DNA of 64,000 nucleotides from Artemisia argyi (taxonomy: Eukaryota > Streptophyta > Magnoliopsida > Asterales > Asteraceae): positions 100,844,772-100,908,771 of the forward strand of contig CM060697.1 in assembly GCA_030686995.1 (NCBI GenBank). Reading direction: 5' to 3'. The notes under the pieces are model-generated. The model was given only the letters and a program-made list of their open reading frames with translations. It was not told the origin of the DNA and ran no database searches. This document shows, in pieces, positions 11,535 through 21,595 of this stretch (its first letter is position 1; the number at the start of each line of letters is the position of its first letter). Position numbers and translations under genes: made by a program.

Positions 11535-12632
11535 ATGACCAAATCCAACACCTCATCCGAGTCATCAAAATCATGTGCTAAAACCACTAGGATTAGTGTG
11601 AAAACTTGTTGCTTCAACAAAACCACCAAGTCAAGCTCATCATCATCAAGTGATGCCTTACTAAACATCTCTTCACCTATCCAAGATTTTCTTAACCTTA
11701 CTACCTCAACTACACCCTCAACACCTTGTAATACCAATGTGATCACCATTCAAGATTTGCTCAATCTTGCCACTCCACCACCTTCTCCACCACTTTGGAA
11801 CTCAAACCTAGCCTCTAATCCATCACCAACTAAACTTTTGAGTGTGTCAACCTCACCTTCCCAACAAGCTTTTAAATCAAAAACTTCTTCACCTCAATCA
11901 CCAACACTTACACCAATGGAACTTTTCCATACACCACCAACATCACCAACACCCAATTTGGAAACTTTTGATGATTTATCATCAAGTCCACCATCCTTCT
12001 CACTTTTTGACACCATTGCTCAAATGGAAACACAACAACAACATAATGAGCAACTCAATGATGAACCTTGTTACCCATCTACGGTAGAACGGTTGGCTTA
12101 CCGTTATGCTAGACCAACTATTTTTCCAAATGACCAAGGTCATACCCACTCACATTCATTTGTGTTTCATCCTATTTACAAAAACCTTCATGGTGATCCT
12201 TACGGAGAACCAAGTTTCCGTCACCTAGTTCAACCACAACAACAACAACAACCATCACCACAAGAACCTCCAAACACAAATGAGGAAATTAACACTCATT
12301 TAAGCCACCTCAATGCCTTCAAACGAATGGTTGATTCTCAAATCAACCATGTTATGGAATTCAATACGGCATTACACTCAACAAGTGAAGGAAGCAAAAA
12401 CACTTCTCAACCATCCACCTTTGCTCCTTCAAGTTCAACCCATCCACCACCAACAAATCAAACCTCTCTTCCATCAAACTTTCCCCGCCATGATTGCGGA
12501 CATTGCGAAAGAACCGCTCGCATTAGTGAAAGATGTCGAACGGAACTTCGCGAGTTAACCGAAGAAATGAGGTTTATTCTAAACCACATTTTGGATCATC
12601 TACAATCCTTGTCTCATCCACCACAACCTTAG
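11535..12632 (+). CDS. ORF2, Ser/Thr/Pro-rich protein of unknown function (intact copy)
   Basis: 365 codons, ATG to TAG. The first ~170 residues are low-complexity and rich in Ser, Thr and Pro, with a poly-Ser run. A conserved central part (ERLAYRYARP, FPNDQGHTHS, FHPIYKNLHGDP) is followed by a Gln-rich patch. The C-terminus holds a Cys/His cluster, HDCGHCERTARISERC, then a Glu/Arg/Leu-rich helix (ELRELTEEMRFILNHILDHL) suggestive of a coiled coil. The array copies at 19665 and 27236 lack this tail because of stop codons and have a shorter Pro-rich part. I do not recognise a family. It sits downstream of ORF1, where Sireviruses carry env-like or extra ORFs, but no signal peptide or membrane segment is visible. 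Confidence 0.6.
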   Translation: MTKSNTSSESSKSCAKTTRISVKTCCFNKTTKSSSSSSSDALLNISSPIQDFLNLTTSTTPSTPCNTNVITIQDLLNLATPPPSPPLWNSNLASNPSPTKLLSVSTSPSQQAFKSKTSSPQSPTLTPMELFHTPPTSPTPNLETFDDLSSSPPSFSLFDTIAQMETQQQHNEQLNDEPCYPSTVERLAYRYARPTIFPNDQGHTHSHSFVFHPIYKNLHGDPYGEPSFRHLVQPQQQQQPSPQEPPNTNEEINTHLSHLNAFKRMVDSQINHVMEFNTALHSTSEGSKNTSQPSTFAPSSSTHPPPTNQTSLPSNFPRHDCGHCERTARISERCRTELRELTEEMRFILNHILDHLQSLSHPPQP

Positions 12633-13084
12633 AGTCTCCAAAATGAAACAAAACCGTTTCTTTTGGAAAAAGTCCCCATTTTAACCAACAAAGCAAAACC
12701 AAGTCACCTCCTCACATCTCCAAATAAAACCCGCTACAAACCTCAATCCACATTTTCATCCCTAAACAACCCAATCCTTGTTTTTGGATAATGTTTCTCA
12801 TTAAGGAAAATGATGATTTCCTTGTAGCATTTTATGTTCTTAGTTTATTTTTTAGTTTTTCTTTGTAGGATGTTGTCATCTTAATTTTGTGTCTTTGACT
12901 CTCTAAGAGTCAAAATTTTACAAGTTAAATGAAATTAATTCTACAACAAGGTTTGAAGGGCTTGTTGACCATTTAGGTATAATGAGTGAACTATACCTTG
13001 ATATGGTACCATACATAAATCTTGTGCTAACCTCTCTTTTTGTAGGTTCATTATTCATGTTTTCCTTCCTTGAAAACTCCATTT

Positions 13085-13483
13085 AGGGGAGTAACATTCA
13101 AGGGGGAGCATGAGTCTTGCTTTATTCCGCTTCACAACTCTTAGTTGTGTTTTTAAACATGAAATGCTTTCATGACTTATCTTGTGCGGAAACTAACTTT
13201 TCTTTTGTAGGTTCAAAATCCATGTCTCCTCTCTTGGCACTCCATTTAGGGGGAGTATCAACCAAGGGGGAGCATGCCTATAATTCCGCTTCGCTACTCT
13301 TCTTTTTGTTTCGACAAAAAGGGGGAGAATTTATATGAAACTTGCTCTATTATTTTAAACTTCCGCGTAGCTAACTCTTTGCAAAAACAAGTTTCATTAC
13401 TAACTTTATAAGACTTAACACTAAATCTTATGACTTACTTTTAAATAAAGTTTATGTTTTGTCATCAACAAAAAGGGGGAGAT
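13085..13483 (+). promoter_or_regulatory. Serial polypurine tracts before the 3' LTR (nested element)
   Basis: GGGGGAG-type motifs occur near 13100, 13248, 13266, 13318 and 13473; the last abuts the 3' LTR (AAAAAGGGGGAGAT|TGTTAATAC). Repeated polypurine tracts upstream of the 3' LTR are a published hallmark of Sireviruses. Confidence 0.75.
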
Positions 13484-14875
13484 TGTTAATACAAATATCG
13501 CCTAAAAACGTTATTTATATTTTACGATCTTTGCTAAGTTTTGTTAATAACAAAGTATGAACTTTAGCTAAAAGTAAATTACCACTTTGAGTGTTTAAGT
13601 CTTGTTTAACTAATGTTTACATTTCCTTTTAAACTAAACATTGGTTTTATTTCTTAAATTAGAAATAGTCACATCACATTTATGGCAAGTTTTGTCATTA
13701 TGTATTTATGGCAAGTTATGTGTTTGACTTGCTTTCATGTTGCTTGCAAGTATCATGTTTGACTTACTTTAAGTGATGTGACATTGTTTGGTTGCTAGAA
13801 GTTATGAGACAAGACATTGTTTGGTTTGGGAAGTTATTGCAAAAACCTACTGCAGACCCGACGGTACCCTGGGGGTACACGGGCGGAACCCATCTGAGGG
13901 TTCCGCTTGATCCGCCAAGCTTGCAGTTTGGTTTGCTATAAATACCAAACCATTTGTTTGTTTTGTGTAACCCTTTAGGACATATTTTCACATATTCTCT
14001 AAACTAACTCAGTAACCCTTGACTTGTATGATTCTCTTATGTAGCAAGGAATTCCACAAGATCATTCAAGAAGTTGCAAGCTTCAACTCTAAAGTTGCAA
14101 GTCTTGGTAGCTTGGTCATGTATAAGCTTTGGTAGTTTATACTTCATTTGTGTCATGTATGTAGAAGTTGTTGGTTAGTATTTTAGGCCTCAAAATACGT
14201 AGTATGTTGGGAGTTGTTATACCCTAGTAAAAGAACTAACGGGAGTGGTTGTACCCTTGGTAAAGAACTCGACATCTAGCTTTGTGTCGGTAAAAGTGTA
14301 AGCGACGAGTGGGAGTGGTTGTACCCTTGTAAAAGAACTCGACATCTAGCTTTGTGTCGGTAAAAGTATAAGCGACGTGTAAGGTTTTCTCCGCCGGTGA
14401 AAGGAGCTTGTTGATTAGTGTTTATAACTCTCGAGTTGGAAACTCGGGGCGTGGATGTAGGGCAAGGAAAAAGAGTCCTTGTAGCCGAACCACGATAAAC
14501 AATCGTGTTGTGGTTTGATCGTTTCTTTCTCTATCTTTGCTTATTGCATGTTATTGTTTAGTTAGAATCGTTAACCACATATATAGCTTTTCAAAGAAGT
14601 AAAACAATTAAAGTTATCTTTAAGTTTTCAAACAAGTGTAAAAGCTTTTCAAAGAACTAAACAAGCAAAGTTAGGATCATCACAAGTAAAGCTTTTCAAA
14701 GTAAGAAACAAGTATAATTAGAATTGATACTTACACTAAAAGCTTTTGAAAGAAACAAACATATAATGGTGTGTTTATATTGTTGAGAAAACATAAAGTT
14801 ATTAAAGGATTTTTATGTTAAAAAGGATTTTAAAAAAAAAGGTAAACTATTCAACCCCCCTTCTAGTTTTCCACA
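13484..14875 (+). repeat. 3' LTR of the nested element
   Basis: 1,392 bp, same length as the 5' LTR, with about a dozen substitutions by eye, many C/T or G/A. One changes the right palindrome arm from GGGTTCCGCC to GGGTTCCGCT (13898-13907). Ends TTTTCCACA at 14875 and is followed by GTGTA. Confidence 0.93.
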
Positions 14876-14880
14876 GTGTA
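14876..14880 (+). repeat. Target-site duplication GTGTA, right copy
   Basis: Identical to 4537-4541. The following AGCGACGAATGGG is the continuation of LTR A. Confidence 0.93.
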
Positions 14881-15452
14881 AGCGACGAATGGGAGTGGTT
14901 GTACCCTTGTAAAAGAACTCGACATCTAGCTTTGTATCGGTAAAAGTATAAGCGACGTGTAAGGTTTTCTCCGCCGGTGAAAGGAGCTTGTTGATTAGTG
15001 TTTATAACTCTCGAGTTGGAAACTCGGGGCGTGGATGTAGGGCAAGGAAAAAGAGTCCTTGTAGCCGAACCACGATAAACTATCGTGTTGTGGTTTGATT
15101 GTTTCTTTCTCTATCTTTGCTTATTATATGTTGTTGTTTAGTTAGAATTGTTGATCACATATAAAGCTTTTCAAAGAACCAAAACAAGTAATGTTGTTCT
15201 TATATCTTTAAACATAAGTAAAGCTTTTCAAAGAACTAAACAAGCAAAGTTAGGATCATTACAAGTAAAGCTTTTCAAAGTATGAAACAAGTTAAGTTGG
15301 AATTGTTATTCACATGTAAAGTCTATTCAAAGAATCAAACATATTAAGTTGTGCTTATATCTTTAACCAAACGTCAAGTTCTCAAAGGTTATTTAAGCTA
15401 AACAAGAATCAAAAAAGCGGTAAACTATTCAACCCCCTTCTAGTTTTCCACA
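14881..15452 (+). mobile_element. LTR A of the array, right part
   Basis: 572 bases aligning with 22451-23023 of LTR B, one base shorter in the C run before CTTCTAGTTTTCC. Ends TTTTCCACA. Together with 3687-4541 it gives a 1,427-bp LTR. Confidence 0.92.
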
Positions 15453-15520
15453 ATTGGCATCAGGAGCTACGTTACTCAAGATCTTTAAAATAGAATGTAT
15501 TTTAAAACTTGGATCGATCC

Positions 15521-15841
15521 ATGGATTTTGAAAATTTCAAAGAAGGCAACCTATTCAAAACCCACCGCTATTTGAAAAAGAAAACTTACTTGAGTGGAAA
15601 AGTAATTTTGAAAACTATGTGAAATCAATTGATCAAGATCTTTGGCATACTAATTCTTTTGATTTCAAACCAAAGAAAACAAGTTTTAGAAAACCAAGAT
15701 AACTACCTTAAACTTGATAAAAATACTAAAGCTAAAACAATGATTTATAAAGCTTTAGTACCAAATATGAAAGAATGTATATTTGTCAAATGGCAAGACA
15801 AGCATGGAGTAAAAGTACAAAACAACATCTTCTCACCTTGA
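15521..15841 (+). pseudogene. Copia gag N-terminal remnant (internal 1)
   Basis: The ATG at 15521 gives MDFENFKEG and soon goes out of frame. In a second frame the gag start is readable (PPLFEKEN.LEWKSNFENYV then KSIDQDLWH), and in a third KQVLENQDNYLKLDKNTKAK then MIYKALVPNM, as in Copia capsid-type gag. At least two frameshifts and the loss of everything downstream make it non-functional. Confidence 0.7.
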
Positions 15842-16832
15842 GTTAAACATTGAATCAAGCAAAATTGACATTAGCTATAAAACTTGATTTAGAGGTCATA
15901 GTTGTGTCTAAACAAATTCAACAAAAACAATTTTTCTGAATTTAGAATAAAACAACTAATGAAACGAAATTGATATTTCAAAGTAATCAAGTGAGTATAG
16001 TGTCAATTTTTGAAAGATCTTTTGATAATAAAAGCAAGCCACAAAAGCAAGAGATTTTAACTTAAAGACATTCCTAGTTGCTCTCTTGTTCTCAATGGTT
16101 AAGTTATTGATGACTTATCGAGAATGAGATTAGTAAATCCGTAGGTAAAACTAAATGTAGAGAAATGTTTGGAAGACTACTTGTTCTCATAACAATTAGA
16201 TCCAACATTATGTTTAGTTTTTGTCTATGTGCTCGTGTTAAAGAAGATCCTAAAACAACTCTTTAGTTGAGCCTATTTGGATACATCATTAAGTAATACA
16301 CAACTTAAATTATGGTCTCCCAAAAGAACGGGAATAGAAACCATAGTGTTTGACAAATGGAATTATGTCGGTAATAAGTTGATAAGAAAAGCTCAAGTGG
16401 TACTTGTACTTTTATGCTTACTTACCCAATGATTCTCCAAAACGCGTATGACTCTCAAATTAGTATCGAATGGAGAAGCACATCAACAAGCTCCGCTTGA
16501 ACAAGCAAACTCGCATCAACAACGGAATTCATCTTATCAACATTGCTATACCTTCAACAAAGGAAGCATCGACTTCAGCGACAATTCAATCCATTATGTT
16601 CTTAATTGACATATTGTGATCCATCATCGCCTTGGTAAGATTGTTCATTGAGGAACGTCTTAACTAAGAAAGTCTTCTACGTTAACTATTTCATCATCGC
16701 GTTATCAAAATCTCTTGAACGAAAAGCATTCATCATCCCTAGGCTTAGTCAAGGACTCATAAGACCTAAAACCTTAGTTTTGAACATTAGGATAAAACCA
16801 CAAAAATCATGACAATTCCTTTTGAGGTTTCC
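15842..16832 (+). other. Non-coding stretch replacing gag-pol (internal 1)
   Basis: About 1 kb without ORF or recognisable protein trace. It is collinear with roughly 7690-8699 of the nested element. Confidence 0.55.
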
Positions 16833-16900
16833 CTGCAGAACCCACGGTACCTTCAGACCATACGGGCGGAACCCATTTTTTGGTTCCGCCTGGTCCGCCA
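16833..16900 (+). promoter_or_regulatory. GC-rich palindromic module upstream of ORF1 (internal 1)
   Basis: CTGCAG, CACGGTACC, hairpin arms GGCGGAACC (16865-16873) and GGTTCCGCC (16882-16890), ending TGGTCCGCC. Homologous to the LTR module, with a T-rich loop instead of ATCTGA. Confidence 0.7.
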
Positions 16901-17049
16901 AACCTCAGAATGTTTAAACTTTTTATTTCAAAGCCAAACACCCTATTAAGTCTTAACAAAAACTAACAAACAGCATCACCCTCTCTAAAACACATATCCT
17001 CACGAATTTTAGGGCTTGTAATCCAATCTCTTCCAATCCAACTAACTTT

Positions 17050-17569
17050 GTAAGTATTCTAATCACAATTACATTTTTAATTTAATCATAACATTTTTGC
17101 TTACAATCATTAACTAGAATCTTAGGGCTTTTGCATAAAACTTCATGATTCATGAAAAACTTGGTGGCTAGTCAATTATGTATCTCATTAGTTAAGAAAT
17201 GTATCTTTTAATTGTTACTTTGACTTACCAAACACACCAAGAGCATTATTTTTCTAATTGCAACATGATTTATCACCACATTGTTAAAACAAATGAAAAA
17301 CATCATTTAAACATCACTTGCATACTATCTTTTGAATGCTAAAGGGGATACATAACTAATATGTATTTTCGGGTACATTCAATCGAAGACACATTCAATT
17401 AAGAGAGTGTTGGTTATCTTTTGTTTTTACAACAAAATTTGTATAACAAAACGATTTGGGAATCAAAATGAGTCAAGATAACCATGTCTTCACATTGTCT
17501 TGCATATAAGAATATATTAGAACATCCTCGTTGTTAAAAGTCATTAACATACAATTTTATGTTTTCTAG
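17050..17569 (+). other. Predicted 5'-leader intron of ORF1 (internal 1)
   Basis: Donor CTTT|GTAAGTATT and acceptor TATGTTTTCTAG|GAATC, 520 bp. The ATG at 17578 lies eight bases after the acceptor. Both splice sites are kept in all three visible copies of the family. Confidence 0.5.
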
Positions 17570-17577
17570 GAATCAAC

Positions 17578-18687
17578 ATGCCTCCCGCAAACAAATCCGA
17601 TCACAAAGAAACCCTTAAGTACATGCCCAAACACCATATGACCAAAGGTCTCAACCCGGTTCAAGAAGAAACCTTTAAGGCATTAGAAAAACGCTATGTT
17701 TACGAAGGTAGAACCATTGATCCATCCTTTCTAGAAGGAACATCTATTCGCCAAAACTTTGCCGCAATTCAATTTGATTGTCTCCTTGATATAGATGAGC
17801 CCATTTGTCCTAGGTTCATCTTGGAATTTTATGCAACCGTAAACCTTTCCTCATGTGCCGGTGGTAGGATCTCATTAAACTTTACAACCAATCAAATATC
17901 ACATGATATAGATTTAAAAGACTTAGCTATAATTCTTGGTGTACCAAATGAGGGAACTTGCCTCTACACGGATAAGTGGCCCATTTCAAGTCTTGATACT
18001 ATTGATCGGTTTTATCCATACGATACACCTCTTGCTAGTAAGGAAACTATTAAGGAACACCTCTTTGTTAGAACCTCTACCACTAGGGTGAACCGTTCGG
18101 GGAATACTATAGATAAGGATCCTTTTGGTATGGAGCTCAATGAGCTTAAACCGCAATTTAAGAAATGGGAAGAAATTCTTAGGGCTAACGTCATAAGTAC
18201 CATAGGAAATAGAGATCACATCAACACATGTCTTTGCTATATGCTCTATAGCATTTCAACCGGTCAACCCTTCAACTTAGCCTACTACCTAGCCAAAAGG
18301 ATGGCCGACATATCCTTAGTTGGAACAACCGCTCTTCCCTATGGTATGCTTCTTACTCGCCTCTTTAGAGGAATCTCACCCATTTTTCCTAACGAAGATG
18401 GAATACGCCTTGACTATTTTCTAGTTCCTCACACCTTCGTTCCCCTAAGTGATAAACGAGTTTTCAAAAATAAGGGCAAACGTACTCGATCACCTACTCC
18501 ATCTTCATCATCATCCGGCATGAGTGACGATGATAAACTACCAAACTCTAAGTTACCTCCTTTAGAATACCTTCATGCTCTCCCCACCATTGACAATGCT
18601 TCCGAAGAATTCAAGCAAACGAAAGGAATGTTCAAGTGTTTTGGAAGGTACCTAAACAAGCTCAAGAAGAAGATAGACCGGTTGTGA
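17578..18687 (+). CDS. ORF1, conserved 369-aa retroelement-borne protein (internal 1)
   Basis: Intact from ATG to TGA. Visible blocks: TSIRQNFAAI (55-64), CPRFILEFYATV (77-88), DLKDLAIILGVP (112-123), DKWPISSLDTIDRFYPY (132-148), NRDHINTCLCYMLYS (211-225), QPFNLAYYLAKRM (230-242) and ALPYGMLLTRLFR (252-264). These are followed by a basic patch KNKGKRTRS, poly-Ser, an acidic patch and a Lys-rich end, KKKIDRL. The overall plan (a folded domain with LGVP and LPYGMLLTRLF-type motifs) resembles the ORF1-like 'putative plant transposon protein' group known from Athila-type and other plant elements; this is from memory and uncertain. No signal peptide, membrane span or nuclease motif is visible. It lies where Sireviruses carry an env-like ORF, but function is unknown. 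Confidence 0.75.
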   Translation: MPPANKSDHKETLKYMPKHHMTKGLNPVQEETFKALEKRYVYEGRTIDPSFLEGTSIRQNFAAIQFDCLLDIDEPICPRFILEFYATVNLSSCAGGRISLNFTTNQISHDIDLKDLAIILGVPNEGTCLYTDKWPISSLDTIDRFYPYDTPLASKETIKEHLFVRTSTTRVNRSGNTIDKDPFGMELNELKPQFKKWEEILRANVISTIGNRDHINTCLCYMLYSISTGQPFNLAYYLAKRMADISLVGTTALPYGMLLTRLFRGISPIFPNEDGIRLDYFLVPHTFVPLSDKRVFKNKGKRTRSPTPSSSSSGMSDDDKLPNSKLPPLEYLHALPTIDNASEEFKQTKGMFKCFGRYLNKLKKKIDRL

Positions 18688-19047
18688 GAATATTAAGGAG
18701 TGTTTGGCTTATGAGTGCTTTAGAAGCATCTTTGTGTTAAAACTATGTGAATTATGTGTTTTTCACTTTCATGGTTTATTATGTTTGTTGGATTATGTTT
18801 GTATGAAATTTTATGCATAATGACAAACTTTAAGGTGTTTGTCATTGTTTCTATGCTTATGGGAATTCTTACTAAGTATAGTGTAATCCTCGACCTCAAG
18901 GTCAAAGTCCCATGATTGGTATGTTTAGGTGTCTAATTTTTGCATTGCCTAACCAGAAATGAAGTATCTCTTTGAGTTTAGGAGTTTTCGAAAATTTTGA
19001 AAATCGTCTCGCGGGTCAAAAATAGCGGAATGCCTAATTTTTTACCC

Positions 19048-19195
19048 CTGGCGGATCTGGCGGTACCCAAAATTGGGGTCCGCCAGTGTGTTTTCTGGGA
19101 ATTCCAGAAATGGCCCAACGGACCAGGCGGTACCCTCAAATGGGTTCCGCCAGTGTCTTCTGAGGGATCCGCCAGTCACCTGCAGAAAATTTTTG
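19048..19195 (-). promoter_or_regulatory. Double GC-rich palindromic block, ORF1-ORF2 spacer (internal 1)
   Basis: Imperfect hairpins GGCGGTACCC/GGGGTCCGCC (19059-19084) and GGCGGTACCC/GGGTTCCGCC (19126-19151), then GGATCCGCC and a terminal CTGCAG (19190-19195). On the minus strand it aligns with the LTR module. Confidence 0.65.
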
Positions 19196-19577
19196 CTATT
19201 TTTTATAAAGTTCATAACTTGTAAAGTGTCAAATCATTATCCTAAGTGAGAAACATCTTTCATTTACAACAACAACCATATTGGAACAAACCTCACTCAC
19301 TAAAACAATTAGTAAGACACTTCCAGCCAAAATTCAAATTCAAAACATAACTAACCAAAGGAACCCTTTTAAAGGATCCTTCAAACCTTTGATACATTTT
19401 CTACCAAACCACTTCCCATGATCACAAAGCATTGAGTGCTTAGGTTGGTCTTTCACTCCATCCTATTCGTTGGATTTACCTCAAATGATGTGACATGGTC
19501 ATGAAAATCATTTGACACCTCAATCTTAGAATAGTAAAACATCAAATCCAAACACTATTTCAACACTTTTCTTATCC

Positions 19578-19584
19578 TATAAAA
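19578..19584 (+). promoter_or_regulatory. TATA box upstream of ORF2 (internal 1)
   Basis: CCTATAAAAT, 87 bases before the ORF2 ATG at 19665, followed by a C/A/T-rich leader. Counterpart of 11454 and 27149. Confidence 0.5.
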
Positions 19585-19664
19585 TTGAAAGCTTCACAAC
19601 AATTCAAATCACACCATCACCATCAAGACTTCTCCCCTCAAACATCAAAACCAAAACCTTTGAA

Positions 19665-20648
19665 ATGACCAAATCCAACACCTCATCCGAGTCATCAACA
19701 TCATGTGCTAAAACCACTAGGATTAGTGTGAAACCTTGTTGCTTCAACAAAACCACCAAGTCAAGCTCATCATCATCAAGTGATGCTTCACTCAACATCT
19801 CCTCACCTATCCAAGATTTCCTTAATATCACTACCTCAACACAATCCCAAACACATTGTAATACCAATGAAATTACCCTTCAAGAATTGCTTAATCTTGA
19901 AACTCCATCACCTCAATCACCAACACCTACACCAATGGAACTTTTCCATACACCTCCAACATCACCACTACCCTATTTGGAAACCTTAGAAGACTTATCA
20001 CCCAAATCATCTAGTCAACCATCTTTGTCACTTTTTGACACCATTGCACAAATGGAAACCCAACAACAACCTAGTGAGCAACTAGATGATGAACCCCATC
20101 AACCATCATTAGTAGAACGGTTGGCTTACCGTTATGCTAGACCATCCATTTTTCCAAATGATCAAGGTCATACCCACTCACAATCATTTGTGTTTCACCC
20201 AATTTACAAAGACCTTCATGGAAATCCTATCGGCGAGCCAAGTTTCCGCCATTTTGTTCAAAACCAACAACCACCACAACAACAACAAACATCACCACAA
20301 GAACCGTCACAACATCTTGAGTCTCTACTTTCTTCTTATAAGAAAATAGAAGCATCCATGTGGGAAAAACCTCCAAACCTTCATAATGAGATTGACACTC
20401 ATTTAAACCACCTTCATGCCTTCAAACGTATGGTTGACTCTCAAATCAACCATATCATGGTTTTACAAACAACACTTCAATCAACAAATGAAGGAAGCAA
20501 AAACACTACTCAATCTTCCACCTTTGCTTCTTCAAGTTCAAACCATCTACCACCAACATATCAAACCACCCTTCCAGCAAATTTTCCCCGCCATGATTGC
20601 AATCATTGCGAAAGAACCGCTCACATTAGTGAAGGGTGTCGAAGGTAA
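19665..20648 (+). pseudogene. ORF2 truncated by a nonsense change (internal 1)
   Basis: 327 codons homologous to the 365-codon ORF2 at 11535. A Glu codon of the inner copy (GAA) aligns with TAA at 20646-20648, so the Cys/His cluster remains but the last ~38 residues, including the predicted coiled coil, are lost. The residual reading frame downstream is still recognisable. The copy lacks about 34 residues of the Pro-rich part and has an extra block (ESLLSSYKKIEASMWEKPPN) not in the inner copy. It could still be expressed as a shorter protein. Confidence 0.65.
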
Positions 20649-21595
20649 ATTCGTGAGCTATCCGAAGAAATGAGGTTTATACTAAACCACATTTTGGATC
20701 TTCTACAATCCTCGTCTCACACACCACAACCATAGAGTCTTCAAAATGAAACAAAACCGTTTCTTTTGGAAAATGTTTCCCATCTAAACCAACAAACCAA
20801 AACCATGTCATCCTTTCCACCTTCAAAATAAAGCCTGCTACAACCACAACCCACATTTTCACCCTTAAACAACCTTAGCCTTGTTTTTGGAAAATGTTTC
20901 TCACAAAGGAAAATAATGATTTCCTTGTAGCTTTTTATGGTCGTAGCTTATTTGTAGCTTTTTCTTTATTTCTAGAGGTAGGATAGTGTAACCAAAATTT
21001 CTTGTCTTTGACTTTTTAAGAAGTCTAAATTTTACATGAAATGAAGTTCATTACACTACAAGGTTTTCTTTGTTTGTTGACCATTTAGGTATGATGTGTG
21101 AACTATACTTTGATATGGTACCATACATTAATCTTGTGCTTTACAAACTAACCTCTCTTTTTGTAGGTTCATTATCCATGTTTTCCTTCCTTGATACTCC
21201 ATTTAGGGGAGTAATATTCAAGGGGGAGCATGAGTGTTGTACTATTTCACTTCACAACTCTTAGTTGTGTTTTAAATATGAAATTCTTTCATAACGTATC
21301 TTGTGCAACAACTAACCTTTTTCTTGTACGTTCAAAATCCATGTCTCCTCTCTTAGCACTCCATTTAGGGGGAGTATCGTCCAAGGGGGAGCTAGTGGTT
21401 ACTTCCGCTTCGCTACTCTTCTTTTTGTTTCGACAAAAAGGGGGAGAATTTAGATATAAACTTGTTTCAAAATTTTCTTTTCATCATCTTAGCAAAAACA
21501 AGTTTTTATACCTAACTTTATAAGACTTAACACTAAAACTAGTGACTTACTTATAAATAAAGTTTATGTTTTGTCATCAACAAAAAGGGGGAGAT

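Larger units (their letters stand above)
4542..14875 (+). mobile_element. Complete non-autonomous Sirevirus-like Copia element nested in LTR A
   Basis: A 10,334-bp element with two 1,392-bp LTRs, 5-bp target duplication GTGTA, primer-binding site, serial polypurine tracts and a 7,550-bp internal region. Inside are a gag remnant (6002-6764), about 1.9 kb of non-coding DNA where pol is expected, a palindromic module, ORF1 (broken here), a second palindromic block and ORF2 (intact here). No integrase, RT or protease motif is visible, so movement would need an autonomous relative. About a dozen differences by eye between its LTRs (roughly 99% identity) indicate a recent insertion. The Sirevirus assignment rests on the multiple polypurine tracts and layout and is an inference. 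Confidence 0.88.
15453..21595 (+). mobile_element. Array internal region 1 (6,143 bp)
   Basis: Lies between LTR A and LTR B. Order: primer site (15453-15471), gag remnant, non-coding stretch, palindromic module, ORF1 leader with intron, intact ORF1, inverted palindromic block, ORF2 (early stop), non-coding 3' part with serial polypurine tracts near 21208, 21369, 21387, 21439 and 21586. It is exactly as long as internal region 2 and differs from it by a small number of substitutions. Confidence 0.9.
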
